Below are positions 42,123 to 50,940 of a stretch of DNA of 64,000 nt, piece by piece. How positions within the stretch are numbered: position 1 is the stretch's first letter; each line of letters starts with the position of its first letter. The notes under the pieces are model-generated. The model was not told the DNA's origin. It did not search any database and saw only the letters and a list, made by a program, of their open reading frames with translations. The position numbers and the translations under genes are program-made. The DNA is from an uncultured Emticicia sp. (GTDB lineage: Bacteria; Bacteroidota; Bacteroidia; Cytophagales; Spirosomataceae): NCBI RefSeq assembly GCF_937903345.1, contig NZ_CALCZQ010000030.1:124001-188000 (forward strand), in the 5' to 3' direction.

Positions 42123-44084
42123 ATGAAGAAAATCATTTGTTTACTTACTATTTTTCTGAGTTTTTCGACTCAAAACTTTGCACAACTATCTAATAATAAA
42201 GACCTTAAAGAATCAAAATGGCATGGATTTGTTCGACAAGATTTAAGTTTTGAAGGGCGAAATGTGAGCGTAATTGTACCAAATAAACCAGTTTCTGGCA
42301 ATCCATGGATTTGGAAAGCTCAGTTCCTTGATTGGCATACAGATACCGATAGCATACTGATTGCTCATGGTTTTTATTTAGTTTTTATAAACGCTGATAA
42401 CCAATACGGTAGTCCTAAGGCGATGGTAATTTGGAATAAATTTTACAATTTCATCACTCAAAAATATAATCTTCAGAAAAAAGTAGCTTTGGAAGGGGTG
42501 AGTAGAGGTGGTTTGTATGTGTATAATTGGGCGAAGCAAAATCCCGAAAAAGTATCATGTATATATGCTGAAGCTCCCGTTTGTGACTTTAAAAGTTGGC
42601 CAGCGGGTTTTGGAAAAGGCATGGGTAGTAAATCGGATTGGGAATTATTGAAAAAAGAGTATGGCTTTGCCAATGACGACGAAGCCCAGCGATATTTGAA
42701 TAATCCGATTGATGGTTTAGAAACCTTGGCAAATGCAAAAGTGCCAGTTTTGCATACAATTGGACTGAATGATGCAATTGTTCCAGTTGAAGAAAATACA
42801 TTTCCGATGATAAATAAATATATTCGTCTTGGCGGCATTGCGACGGTAATTCCTTGTACAAAAGGAAAACAAACTTTGAATGGTCATCATTTTGATATCG
42901 AAACGCCACAAACTGTCGCGGATTTCATTCAGCATAATACCGTTAGCAGTTTTTTAAGCTCCTCAGATTTTCATCAATTACGCAAAGGTTTACCCAATTG
43001 TAAGATTAGTTTTACCCAAAACAAACATAGTCGGGTAGCATTTTTGGGTGGTTCAATCACCTATAATCATGGTTGGCGAGATAGCGTTTCTGCTTATCTA
43101 ATAAAACGTTTTAAGGAAACAACTTTCGATTTCGTAACTGCTGGCATTTCCTCTTTTGGTAGCGTTCCTAATGCTTTTAGGCTTGAAAGAGATGTCATTT
43201 TAAAAGGAAAAATTGATTTATTGTTTGTAGAGGCTGCCGTTAATGACCAAACCAACGGAACAAATTCAGAAGAACAAATAATGGCCATGGAAGGAATTGT
43301 GCGTCATGTTAGAAAAACAAATCCTGCAGTTGAAGTAGTTTTTATGCACTTTGTTGACCCTGAAAAAATAGCCCAATATAATAAAAATGAAGTGCCAGAA
43401 GTGATAGTTAATCATGAAAAAATAGCGAGTTATTTCCAAAGTCCATCAATAAATTTAGCTAAAGAAGTAACTGAGAGGATTAAAAATAAAGAATTTACAT
43501 GGGAAAATGATTTTAAAAATCTTCACCCTTCACCATTTGGGCAAGGAGTTTATGCTAAATCAATTATTGCATTATTAGAGACAGCTTTCGCAGGTCATAC
43601 TGACGCAGACGATAAAATCATAAATTATTCACTGCCAAAAAAACTTAGTCAGTTTTCGTATGAAAGTGGTCGATTTTTAGATGCTTCTACGGCAAAAATA
43701 GACAAAAATTGGTCAATTATTGAAAAATGGAATCCAAATGATGGTACAGGGACTCGAAGCGATTTTGTGGATGTTCCGATGTTATCCAGTAATAAAATTG
43801 GAAGCAAACTACAATTGAAATTTAATGGAAATGTGATTGGAGTTGCTGTTGCGGCAGGCCAAGATGCAGGGATAATCGAATATCGAGTAGATGGTAAAAA
43901 CTGGAAAAAATATGATTTGTTTACGCAATGGAGTAAATCACTGCACTTACCATGGTTTTGCACGCTTGAAAACACTTTAACAGATGGTGAGCATACTTTA
44001 GAAATTAAGATTTCGGCTGAAAAGAACATTCAGAGTATCGGTAATGCTTGTCGAATTCGTTATTTCTACATTAATGATAAATGA
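42123..44084 (+). CDS. Secreted two-domain esterase: alpha/beta-hydrolase plus SGNH hydrolase
   Basis: A 653-residue exported protein (signal MKKIICLLTIFLSFSTQNFA). The N-terminal half (about 30-275) has an alpha/beta-hydrolase fold with nucleophile elbow GVSRGG (Ser127) and the late NGHHFD histidine. The C-terminal half (about 300-490) is an SGNH/GDSL domain with block I FLGGSIT (Ser311), block III AAVND (Asn374) and block V NLHPSPFG (His468); a beta-rich tail follows. Such fusions occur among carbohydrate esterases that deacetylate or demethylate polysaccharides. It converges on the eboF gene, ending next to a shared hairpin; whether it is linked with the ebo cluster is unclear. Confidence 0.87.
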   Translation: MKKIICLLTIFLSFSTQNFAQLSNNKDLKESKWHGFVRQDLSFEGRNVSVIVPNKPVSGNPWIWKAQFLDWHTDTDSILIAHGFYLVFINADNQYGSPKAMVIWNKFYNFITQKYNLQKKVALEGVSRGGLYVYNWAKQNPEKVSCIYAEAPVCDFKSWPAGFGKGMGSKSDWELLKKEYGFANDDEAQRYLNNPIDGLETLANAKVPVLHTIGLNDAIVPVEENTFPMINKYIRLGGIATVIPCTKGKQTLNGHHFDIETPQTVADFIQHNTVSSFLSSSDFHQLRKGLPNCKISFTQNKHSRVAFLGGSITYNHGWRDSVSAYLIKRFKETTFDFVTAGISSFGSVPNAFRLERDVILKGKIDLLFVEAAVNDQTNGTNSEEQIMAMEGIVRHVRKTNPAVEVVFMHFVDPEKIAQYNKNEVPEVIVNHEKIASYFQSPSINLAKEVTERIKNKEFTWENDFKNLHPSPFGQGVYAKSIIALLETAFAGHTDADDKIINYSLPKKLSQFSYESGRFLDASTAKIDKNWSIIEKWNPNDGTGTRSDFVDVPMLSSNKIGSKLQLKFNGNVIGVAVAAGQDAGIIEYRVDGKNWKKYDLFTQWSKSLHLPWFCTLENTLTDGEHTLEIKISAEKNIQSIGNACRIRYFYINDK

Positions 44085-44118
44085 TTTTTGGGAAGAAAAC
44101 CTATTTCTCCCCAAAAAT
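44084..44118. terminator. Hairpin between esterase and eboF
   Basis: ATTTTTGGG (44084-44092) pairs with CCCAAAAAT (44110-44118), overlapping the last base of the esterase stop codon and the eboF stop region. The A/T tracts at the stem ends fit a bidirectional terminator. Confidence 0.5.
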
Positions 44119-45471
44119 GCTATTCCATATAATATTGTAAACGTCAGTAGCTAAAATATCTTCTGATTGTGTTTGATTGCTTATTAAAACAGGATAATAT
44201 TCCTTACCAATTTCAAGCGTTCCGTGCGAGCCTCTGATAAGTGTTGCATCTAATGGAATCACGTCCATTCTATATCTAAAACCGAGTAGTTTTCGAGCCA
44301 ATTTATAAGCTGCACGCAGTTTGATGAATGGATTTTTAGGATTCATAAACATTTCAACGGGGTCGTAACCGGGTTTATTATGAATATCAACGCTTCGTGC
44401 GAAATCAGGAGCAAGTTTATCATCTAACCAATAATAATAGGTAAACCAGCTATCGGCTTTTGCCATCAACACCAAATCTCCTGAACGCTCGTGGTTGATT
44501 TTATGTTCAAGTTTTTCAGCTTCGTCCATTACCAATGAAATGCCTTCAACTTTTGACAAAATGTCCTTGATTTGTTCTTTTTGCCTTAAATCATTGATGT
44601 AAATATGAGCAATTTGATGGTCGGCTGCCGCAAAAGCTTTCGATGCTCCACCGTCAAGGAGTTCATATCCGTTTTCAAGTCTTACAGAAATCAAACCATT
44701 TTCACGCAAAATACGATTGATATGGATTGGATTACTTACATTATTAATACCGTATTCTGAAAGTAGAATTACATTGGCATTTTTAGCTTCATAATATGTT
44801 ACTAATTCTTTTACCAAATCATCAATTTCACGCAAATCTTTGGCTATTTTACTAAAATTTACGCCAAATTTCTGCAAACAATAATCTAAATGCGGCAAAT
44901 AAATAAGCGTAAGCGTTGGGTCATTTTCTTTATCAACTTCTAAGGCTGCATTGGCAATCCATTTTGAGCAATCAATACTTGTATTTGGCCCCCAAAATTT
45001 GAATAAAGGAAATGTTCCGAGTTTTGCTTGTAATTTATCACGTAAATCAGCAGGAAAAGTATAGCAATCAGGTTCTTTTTTTCCATCAGAATGATATTGC
45101 GGACGAGGTGTTGCTGAAAAATCAGCAGATGAGTACATATTATACCACCAAAACATTTTGGAACTGGTAAAATTTGGGTCATTCTTTTTTGCAGCTTCCC
45201 AAATTTTTTCGGCATGAACGAGTTTATTCGATTGCTTCCAAAATTTCATTTCGTTAGCTTCACGGTCATACCACCCGTTTCCCACGATTCCGTGTTCATC
45301 AGGATTTTTTCCTGTAACATAACAGCTTTGTGAGGTTGTCGTAACGGCAGGAAATGATGGTTTTATATGTGTTAGTTTGTTTTTTGCAATAAAATGCAGT
45401 AAAAAGGGTGTATGTTCACCGATAACACTCGTGCTGAGGCCAACTATATCTATAACTACTGTTTTTTTCAT
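44101..45471 (-). CDS. eboF: EboF: alkaline phosphatase superfamily (nucleotide pyrophosphatase/phosphodiesterase-like)
   Basis: A 456-residue hydrolase of the alkaline-phosphatase/NPP superfamily. The start VVIDIVGLSTSVIGEHTPFL and the metal/nucleophile region PSFPAVTTTSQSCYVTGKNP, followed by DEHGIVGNGWYDREANEMKF, identify the group; metal-binding ILLSEYGI and RGSHG follow. No signal peptide is visible. ATG at 45471 is preferred to a GTG five codons upstream. It is the last of six consecutive genes that match eboA to eboF in order, which supports the assignment more than its own sequence. In that system it is suggested to act on a phosphorylated or nucleotide-linked intermediate; the substrate is unknown. 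Confidence 0.85.
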   Translation of the reverse strand: MKKTVVIDIVGLSTSVIGEHTPFLLHFIAKNKLTHIKPSFPAVTTTSQSCYVTGKNPDEHGIVGNGWYDREANEMKFWKQSNKLVHAEKIWEAAKKNDPNFTSSKMFWWYNMYSSADFSATPRPQYHSDGKKEPDCYTFPADLRDKLQAKLGTFPLFKFWGPNTSIDCSKWIANAALEVDKENDPTLTLIYLPHLDYCLQKFGVNFSKIAKDLREIDDLVKELVTYYEAKNANVILLSEYGINNVSNPIHINRILRENGLISVRLENGYELLDGGASKAFAAADHQIAHIYINDLRQKEQIKDILSKVEGISLVMDEAEKLEHKINHERSGDLVLMAKADSWFTYYYWLDDKLAPDFARSVDIHNKPGYDPVEMFMNPKNPFIKLRAAYKLARKLLGFRYRMDVIPLDATLIRGSHGTLEIGKEYYPVLISNQTQSEDILATDVYNIIWNSIFGEK

Positions 45472-45550
45472 TGTTATGTTTTTCACTGTAAGGATTCAAT
45501 AATGTATTTCTTAGGAAAGTCATTATAATTTCTTCATTTTCAATAATTCA

Positions 45551-46744
45551 TTAAAGTAGCCCTTTCACCCAATTAATTTCTCTTATAATTGACTCATTCA
45601 GTGGGGCTTGAAATTCAGTTGGTAAAACTCCCCAAGTATATGTTTCGATTTCGAGATGATTGGTAAAAGGCACTTTTTTATGGACATTCATCGTATCTAC
45701 AATATCTGATTGTGTAGAACTCAATGCACCATAATTTTCTAAGAATAATGGTACATGAAAATGCACCCGCCATGAACTAATGTTTTCTTCAAAGCCAGTA
45801 ATCGCTTCTGTCAAATCTTGAAATTTAACGAAACTTCCATCATTTCGTTGAGCAACAACTTGATGCAAGTAGGTTGGTTCGTTATATTGTGCAATTACCT
45901 TTAGTTTTTCTTCTGCATTGCTCGAAAAATCAACTTTTAAAGCCGAACTAATTTGTATTTTTCCAACTTTTAATCCTTCTATTGCTAACTTGTCAATTAC
46001 CACTTGGGGAGCTTCAAAACCTACCGCAAAATGACAAACATCATAGCATAATTGAATATGCGTTTTGATGGCTTCAGTGGCTTTTTCACTCGAAAATCCT
46101 TTGCTTGACAATTGTTCGATTCCCATCGGAAGCAGATAGTTCTTGTACCAAGCGATGTACTCATCAGAATTTTCGAGAATTCCGTCTGGCTCAGGTTCTA
46201 TGTCAAGGTGCAGTGTTTTGCCAGTTGAAGCTTTTAAATCTATCAGTTCCTCAACTACCGAAATGATATTTTTTGTGGCAATTTTAGTTGCTTCCTCTAA
46301 TTTTTCAGGTGTTTTCCACCAAAAACGATAGGAGAGAGGTGAAGTAGAGATTCCACCTTCTTTTAAATTATATGGTAAAAGTTTAGCAAGTAATCCAAAA
46401 CTTCTGATTGTGTAATCGGTACGCTCGGATGTTGTCCAATCGGGGGCGTGAACTTGGTCTTTTACGACTACATTATGAAAGCCACCGTATGGAAAACCAT
46501 TCATTGTAAAAACGTAGCAATCATTTGCTTCAAGCCAATTTTTAAATTCATCAAAATTAGATTTTTCCGATAAATCAATGCTTGCTTGATTGGCTAAACG
46601 CAAGCCAATTCCCATCTTTTCTTCGGGAGAAACTGCCGCTTTTATTTCGGGAATACTGCTTTGTAAAACCGAAAAATGAGCTGTCCATTCTTCGCCTGGG
46701 TGAATATTACTGCAATAAGAGAGATGTCCGTATAGGGTTTGCAT
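45551..46744 (-). CDS. eboE: EboE: TIM-barrel metabolite traffic protein
   Basis: A 397-residue protein of the xylose-isomerase-like TIM-barrel fold, called EboE in the ebo cluster. Its opening LYGHLSYCSNIHPGEEWTAH is the hallmark of the family; LEANDCYVFTMNGFPYGGFH, LHLDIEPEPDGILENSDEYI, LCYDVCHFAVGFEAP and WRVHFHVPLFLENYG with metal-type Glu, Asp and His residues continue the barrel. It may isomerise or epimerise a sugar-like substrate, but no reaction is known. Between it and eboD lies a 215-bp gap holding a dispersed repeat, so eboE-eboF may have separate control. Confidence 0.9.
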   Translation of the reverse strand: MQTLYGHLSYCSNIHPGEEWTAHFSVLQSSIPEIKAAVSPEEKMGIGLRLANQASIDLSEKSNFDEFKNWLEANDCYVFTMNGFPYGGFHNVVVKDQVHAPDWTTSERTDYTIRSFGLLAKLLPYNLKEGGISTSPLSYRFWWKTPEKLEEATKIATKNIISVVEELIDLKASTGKTLHLDIEPEPDGILENSDEYIAWYKNYLLPMGIEQLSSKGFSSEKATEAIKTHIQLCYDVCHFAVGFEAPQVVIDKLAIEGLKVGKIQISSALKVDFSSNAEEKLKVIAQYNEPTYLHQVVAQRNDGSFVKFQDLTEAITGFEENISSWRVHFHVPLFLENYGALSSTQSDIVDTMNVHKKVPFTNHLEIETYTWGVLPTEFQAPLNESIIREINWVKGLL

Positions 46745-46784
46745 AGTCTAATAGAATTGTGTAATCTAATTTTATACTTCTTCG

Positions 46785-46923
46785 CCTTACTTTTTTTTGA
46801 AAAAATTAACAAAAAAACACAAATCATACAATCACCTCTTGAGAAATTGGACAAAAGATCTAAAGAACTTTTAAATTAATTAAGCCCAACTTCTCAAACG
46901 GCGTATATGATTCATATAAGGTA
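46785..46923 (+). repeat. Dispersed ~150-bp intergenic element, copy B, inside the ebo cluster
   Basis: Lies between eboE and eboD and runs antisense to them. Shares ordered blocks with 32037-32188 (CCTTAC-T8-GAAAAA, ACAATCACCT, TAAAGAACTTTTAAATT, CTCAAACGGCGTATATGATTCATATAAGGTA). Copy B lacks about 15 nt present in copy A in the middle. A weaker third resemblance is at 51066-51150. No coding frame. Confidence 0.45.
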
Positions 46924-46959
46924 CAATTATGATATATTAATAAACAATGTTATTAAGTA

Positions 46960-48105
46960 TTAAATTGTCTTTTTCAATTCATCAACTGCCTGTTTCATGA
47001 GTTCAAAATTCACTTCGTGAATCTCTCGTCCTTTACCCAATTTTTCTAAAATTGTAATGGTCAATTGTCCGCCCAAATGTTCTCTAAATTCATTCAAGCC
47101 TTCCCACAAATTCAATTTATCGTTTTCACCGAGTTTTTCGTGGTAAAGCGTAAAACCAAGATTTTTAAGCAAAGTAATGATTCTGTTCACTTCTTCCTGT
47201 GAAATAAGTCCTAAAAGTTGCGAATAAATAGAATCAAGAGCAATTCCGATGGCAACTGCTTCACCGTGACGAATCTCAAAATTTGTTAAATACTCTAATT
47301 TGTGAGCCGCCCAATGTCCAAAATCCAATGGTCGAGCCGAACCCATTTCAAAAGGGTCGCCACTCGAAATATGATTAGTATGCAATGCGGCCGAACGGAA
47401 AATTTGTTCTTGCATTACTTCCATTTCACGCTTAGCCATGGAAAGTGCATTTATTTCGAGCCATTCAAAAAACGGCAAATCCTTTATCAAAGCCACTTTT
47501 ACAGCTTCTGAAATACCAGAACGCCAATCACGCTCAGAAAGTGAATTCAAGAAGGTAGAATCATTAAAAACTGCAACCGGAGGTGAAAATGTGCCAAGGA
47601 AATTCTTTTTTCCTAAGAAATTTACACCATTTTTCACACCAACGCCTGAATCATTTTGAGATAAAACTGTAGTCGGAATCCTGATATGTTTTACGCCACG
47701 ATGAGCAATTGTAGAAGCATAACCAACCATATCCAAAAAAGCCCCACCTCCGATTGCCGCCACAAAAGAATGTCGGTCGATACCATATTTATTGATAGCC
47801 AAAAGTGTTTGGTCTAAATACTGCGAATCATTTTTGACGATTTCTCCACCCGGCATAACCAAAATTTCATCAACCAAAGTAATGTTTGTGTTATTACTGA
47901 AATAGGTCTTGATTGATTCAATAAGTGAAAGGTGATTTTCAGCCACGCCATTATCAATCAAAAATAAGATTTTCTTTTGAAAACGGGTATCACCAAAGTT
48001 ATTTAAGAAGTTATTAAACGCTTGATTATCAGTCGAAAAAATGTTTTTTGTAAAAATTATATCAAATGAATATGGTACCTGAAAGGCTTGTTGAATAAGG
48101 TTCAT
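46960..48105 (-). CDS. eboD: EboD: 3-dehydroquinate-synthase-like sugar phosphate cyclase
   Basis: A 381-residue member of the dehydroquinate synthase superfamily. NAD- and metal-binding segments are visible: FLIDNGVAENHLSLIESIKT, VMPGGEIVKND, SFVAAIGGGAFLDMVGYAST, IRIPTTVLSQNDSGVGVKNG, NFLGTFSPPVAVFND, and metal ligands in GISEAVKVALIKD, DFGHWAAHKLE (His) and IRHGEAVAIGIALDS (His). Its place between eboC and eboE and its divergence from the AroB consensus mark it as EboD, a cyclase acting on an unknown sugar phosphate rather than on DAHP. About 50 nt separate it from eboC. Confidence 0.92.
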   Translation of the reverse strand: MNLIQQAFQVPYSFDIIFTKNIFSTDNQAFNNFLNNFGDTRFQKKILFLIDNGVAENHLSLIESIKTYFSNNTNITLVDEILVMPGGEIVKNDSQYLDQTLLAINKYGIDRHSFVAAIGGGAFLDMVGYASTIAHRGVKHIRIPTTVLSQNDSGVGVKNGVNFLGKKNFLGTFSPPVAVFNDSTFLNSLSERDWRSGISEAVKVALIKDLPFFEWLEINALSMAKREMEVMQEQIFRSAALHTNHISSGDPFEMGSARPLDFGHWAAHKLEYLTNFEIRHGEAVAIGIALDSIYSQLLGLISQEEVNRIITLLKNLGFTLYHEKLGENDKLNLWEGLNEFREHLGGQLTITILEKLGKGREIHEVNFELMKQAVDELKKTI

Positions 48106-48156
48106 TATGTTGGGTCAAATCTAAAAATTATATACTATTGTTATTTGTTATAAATG

Positions 48157-49038
48157 CTAAGTTACCGCAAAAATCTTTGCCAATTTGATTGAAATCGGGA
48201 GTAAACATAAAACTACAATGGCGAGAAAAATGTTTCCCGAAACGCTCACCCATGCGGCGTCCATTACAATCAAAGAAAGTACTCCCGCTTTTACGGCTTT
48301 ACCGATATTTGGTCCGATTGGATTTGAAATGGCATTAACCAAGGGTTTAAATATCAAATAAATATGTAAAATTACGAATCCTGATGTAATTAGAAGGTTT
48401 CCTAAATTAAAAGAGATAAACAACTGAAAAGTGCTGACCAAAACATATAAAAAAGCAGCAAAATAAAGTGTATTTTTATTTCCTCCATGCACTTCGCCTC
48501 GACTAATCCTTGTGATTGCAGCAATGTAGCAAACAGGTAAAAATCCAATCCACCACCATTGTGGAATAGAATTTTCGATGATACTCATTCCTAAAATCAA
48601 ATTTCCACCTCGGCAAAGCCCCATATTGATTGGCCCCAAAAACGAATGATGCTTGCCATATTTGTCATATATTAAGGCACAAGTGGCAACTCCTAGGGCA
48701 ATTAAACTACTTACTAAACTATTAGCCATTGCCCCAAAAACGCCCAAAAACAACAAAAGAATCCCGAAAATAATCGCATTATTTTTACTCACTTTCCCAC
48801 TCGGAATTACTCTTTCTGGACGCTCAATTTTATCCAATTCTAGATCAAAAATATCATTGAAAACAATGCCCCCACCGTATAAACCAATCGTTGATAGGCA
48901 TAAAAATACAACTTTCGTTAGGTTTATATCTTCCATTGAAAAAGAAAAGGTAGCAATGGTAACGCCAGCAATAATATCAGCGATAGCCGTGATAATATTG
49001 GCAGGTCGGGTCAGTTGTAAGTAAGCTTTTAGGTTCAA
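48157..49038 (-). CDS. eboC: EboC: UbiA-like prenyltransferase family membrane protein
   Basis: A 293-residue protein with about nine helices of the UbiA family. The first Asp-rich motif is complete, NDIFDLELDKIERPERVIPS (Asn61, Asp62, Asp65, Asp69), after the typical opening LKAYLQLTRPANIITAIADI. The second motif region is less clear (YIAAITRISRGEVHGGNKNT), as in EboC proteins. Such enzymes attach a prenyl chain to an acceptor in the membrane, so EboC may anchor the transported molecule to a lipid. The neighbours eboB and eboD on both sides with short gaps (40-50 nt) suggest one transcript. Confidence 0.93.
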   Translation of the reverse strand: MNLKAYLQLTRPANIITAIADIIAGVTIATFSFSMEDINLTKVVFLCLSTIGLYGGGIVFNDIFDLELDKIERPERVIPSGKVSKNNAIIFGILLLFLGVFGAMANSLVSSLIALGVATCALIYDKYGKHHSFLGPINMGLCRGGNLILGMSIIENSIPQWWWIGFLPVCYIAAITRISRGEVHGGNKNTLYFAAFLYVLVSTFQLFISFNLGNLLITSGFVILHIYLIFKPLVNAISNPIGPNIGKAVKAGVLSLIVMDAAWVSVSGNIFLAIVVLCLLPISIKLAKIFAVT

Positions 49039-49078
49039 GGTTTTGGTGTTTTTCTAGAATAAAGAATTTTATTTTTAT

Positions 49079-50098
49079 CTAACTAATTATCAAAGAATTT
49101 TTATCGACTCTCGGAATTTGTCCACCACGTAAAACTGTGTTTCCATTAAACTTCAAACTTTGATCAATTACTACTGGCGTTTCAAAATCGGTCACATTTA
49201 TTTGCCCACTTTGTGCGAAAGCATTGATGGCATTTTGGTAGGTTACTAATTGAATATCAGCGTCCGAAATTCCTTTTATTTTCATCAAAGCGGCAGTTTT
49301 TGGCACAGCCAGTGGGTCACTTATGCCCCAATCGGCAGCCGAGTTTATCATAATTCTTTCCGAGCCATATTTTTTTACGATTTCTACCATTCGTTCATTG
49401 CCCATTTTGGTAAATGGATAAATCGTAAAAGCTGCCCAAAAACCTTGGTCAAGCACACGTTCAACGGTTTCTTCATTATTATGGTCGATTATAACCATGC
49501 TTGGGTCAATTCCGTGTTCGAGAGCAATTGACATGCTTAGCTCAGTTCCTTTCTTTTTATCACGGTGAGGTGTATGAACCTGCACTGGCAAGCCTGCTTC
49601 TTTCGATAATTCGAGTTGCAAACGATAGTATTTTTCTTCGGCGGCCGTTTGGTCGTCAAAACCTATTTCACCGACACCAACAACACCTTCTTTATACAAA
49701 AATAATGGTAAAATCTCCATTACTTGTTCTGCCAAAGCTTCATTATTTGCTTCACGAGAGTTTAAACCAATGGTGCAATAATGTTTTATCCCAAACTGCG
49801 ACGAACGGAAACGCTCCCAACCAACCAAGCTGCTAAAATAATCTTTAAATGAAGCCAAACCTGTGCGTGGCTGGCCCAACCAAAAAGCAGGTTCAATAAT
49901 TGCCACAACGCCCGCATCAATCAAAGCCGTATAATCGTCGGTGGTGCGAGAAGTCATGTGAATATGTGGATCAAAGAACTTCATGCCTTTTGTATAATCG
50001 GCATAATTTGCCTGTATTATTTCTGAGGTTACAAGTTCTTCGGCCGTACCTTCAAAGTGTGAAGGATTTTGCGATATTTCAGAATGTTTTTGACACAT
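49079..50098 (-). CDS. eboB: EboB: TatD-like metal-dependent hydrolase
   Basis: A 339-residue TIM-barrel metal hydrolase of the TatD/amidohydrolase kind. Metal motifs: MKFFDPHIHMTSRTTDDYTA (HxH), GVVGVGEIGFDD (Glu), LPVQVHTPHRDKK (His), MVIIDHNNEETV (His) and INSAADWGISDP (Asp). These and the position after eboA identify EboB. The start at 50098 gives 38 residues ahead of the MKFFDPHIHM start used by typical EboB; that extension is not obviously noise (SHFEGTAEELVTSEIIQANY), so the longer form is kept, with the internal ATG at 49984 as the alternative. The gap to eboA is 35 nt for the long form. Confidence 0.9.
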   Translation of the reverse strand: MCQKHSEISQNPSHFEGTAEELVTSEIIQANYADYTKGMKFFDPHIHMTSRTTDDYTALIDAGVVAIIEPAFWLGQPRTGLASFKDYFSSLVGWERFRSSQFGIKHYCTIGLNSREANNEALAEQVMEILPLFLYKEGVVGVGEIGFDDQTAAEEKYYRLQLELSKEAGLPVQVHTPHRDKKKGTELSMSIALEHGIDPSMVIIDHNNEETVERVLDQGFWAAFTIYPFTKMGNERMVEIVKKYGSERIMINSAADWGISDPLAVPKTAALMKIKGISDADIQLVTYQNAINAFAQSGQINVTDFETPVVIDQSLKFNGNTVLRGGQIPRVDKNSLIIS

Positions 50099-50133
50099 TT
50101 TATTGATTCTATTGTTGTAAATTATCTATAATT

Positions 50134-50940
50134 CTAAACCTCGAGTGTGTTCCATGTAAGCATTCGCTCATCAAGTTCTTTATGTTTTTTTAACTCTTCT
50201 TTGAGAGCAAGAAAATTTGTTTCTTTACAAACCAACGCCGCTGCGATATTATCATTTGAATTTTGAGATATAAATAAGGTACAAATATCTTCAAAAATTG
50301 TTTCGTTTATAAATTTACTCACTAAACGCCAAGCCTGTTCAGGAATTCTGCGGTCTGCTGCCCAACGCTCATGGGCAAGGTTAGAAATCGAATTTGCCAA
50401 TGCTTGATTTGCTCGTTCGTTCAAACCTTGGATGCGGTGAATGGGTTTGTCATTAAAAATACATTTCAAAACCAATTGATTCCAAGCTAGTTCTGAAAAA
50501 TTTTGCAACGGATATGGATTCTGAAAAACAATTGCATCGAAAATCAAACCTATGTTTGAACGAACCGCATCAGTAGCACGCAAAAGCCAATAATCAGGAA
50601 ATGCCAAAAAGGGTAGGGCAGAAATTAAAGCAACTGCCTCATTATTTTCGGCGGTTTCAAAGAGCGAATTGATGGTTTTAGTGTAAATATCCTTGTCTGA
50701 AACATCAAGTGTGGTTAGTAAATAAACTCTCACCAATCTATCCAAAGTCCAATCGCTGATACTCACGTCATTGATTGTTTCGGTTGAATTAATGATGGTT
50801 TTACTCACAAATCTTGGCGTAGCCACAAATGCCGTTTGTAACGATTGTAAACTTCCATTATTTTTTGCTTCAATCCAATTTACTTCCTTTGGCGAAGCAT
50901 ATTCTTTTATTTTTTCGAATAATTGTTCTGAAAAATTCAT
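50134..50940 (-). CDS. eboA: EboA family protein
   Basis: A 268-residue protein, mostly alpha-helical by composition, of the EboA family found only as first gene of ebo clusters. Conserved parts include WTLDRLVRVYLLTTLDVSDK, ALISALPFLAFPDYWLLRAT, DAVRSNIGLIFDAIVFQNPY and WNQLVLKCIFNDKPIHRIQG followed by the ERANQALANSISNLAHERWA helix. Its biochemical role is unknown; in Nostoc the eboA-F genes are required for moving the scytonemin monomer out to the periplasm. It opens the minus-strand cluster, with no other gene for more than 600 bp upstream. Confidence 0.92.
   Translation of the reverse strand: MNFSEQLFEKIKEYASPKEVNWIEAKNNGSLQSLQTAFVATPRFVSKTIINSTETINDVSISDWTLDRLVRVYLLTTLDVSDKDIYTKTINSLFETAENNEAVALISALPFLAFPDYWLLRATDAVRSNIGLIFDAIVFQNPYPLQNFSELAWNQLVLKCIFNDKPIHRIQGLNERANQALANSISNLAHERWAADRRIPEQAWRLVSKFINETIFEDICTLFISQNSNDNIAAALVCKETNFLALKEELKKHKELDERMLTWNTLEV

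Noticed and set aside
46960..48105. Assignment of EboD as the shikimate-pathway AroB
   Set aside because: The fold is the same, but the neighbouring eboA, eboB, eboC, eboE and eboF genes and divergent sequence make the ebo role more likely.
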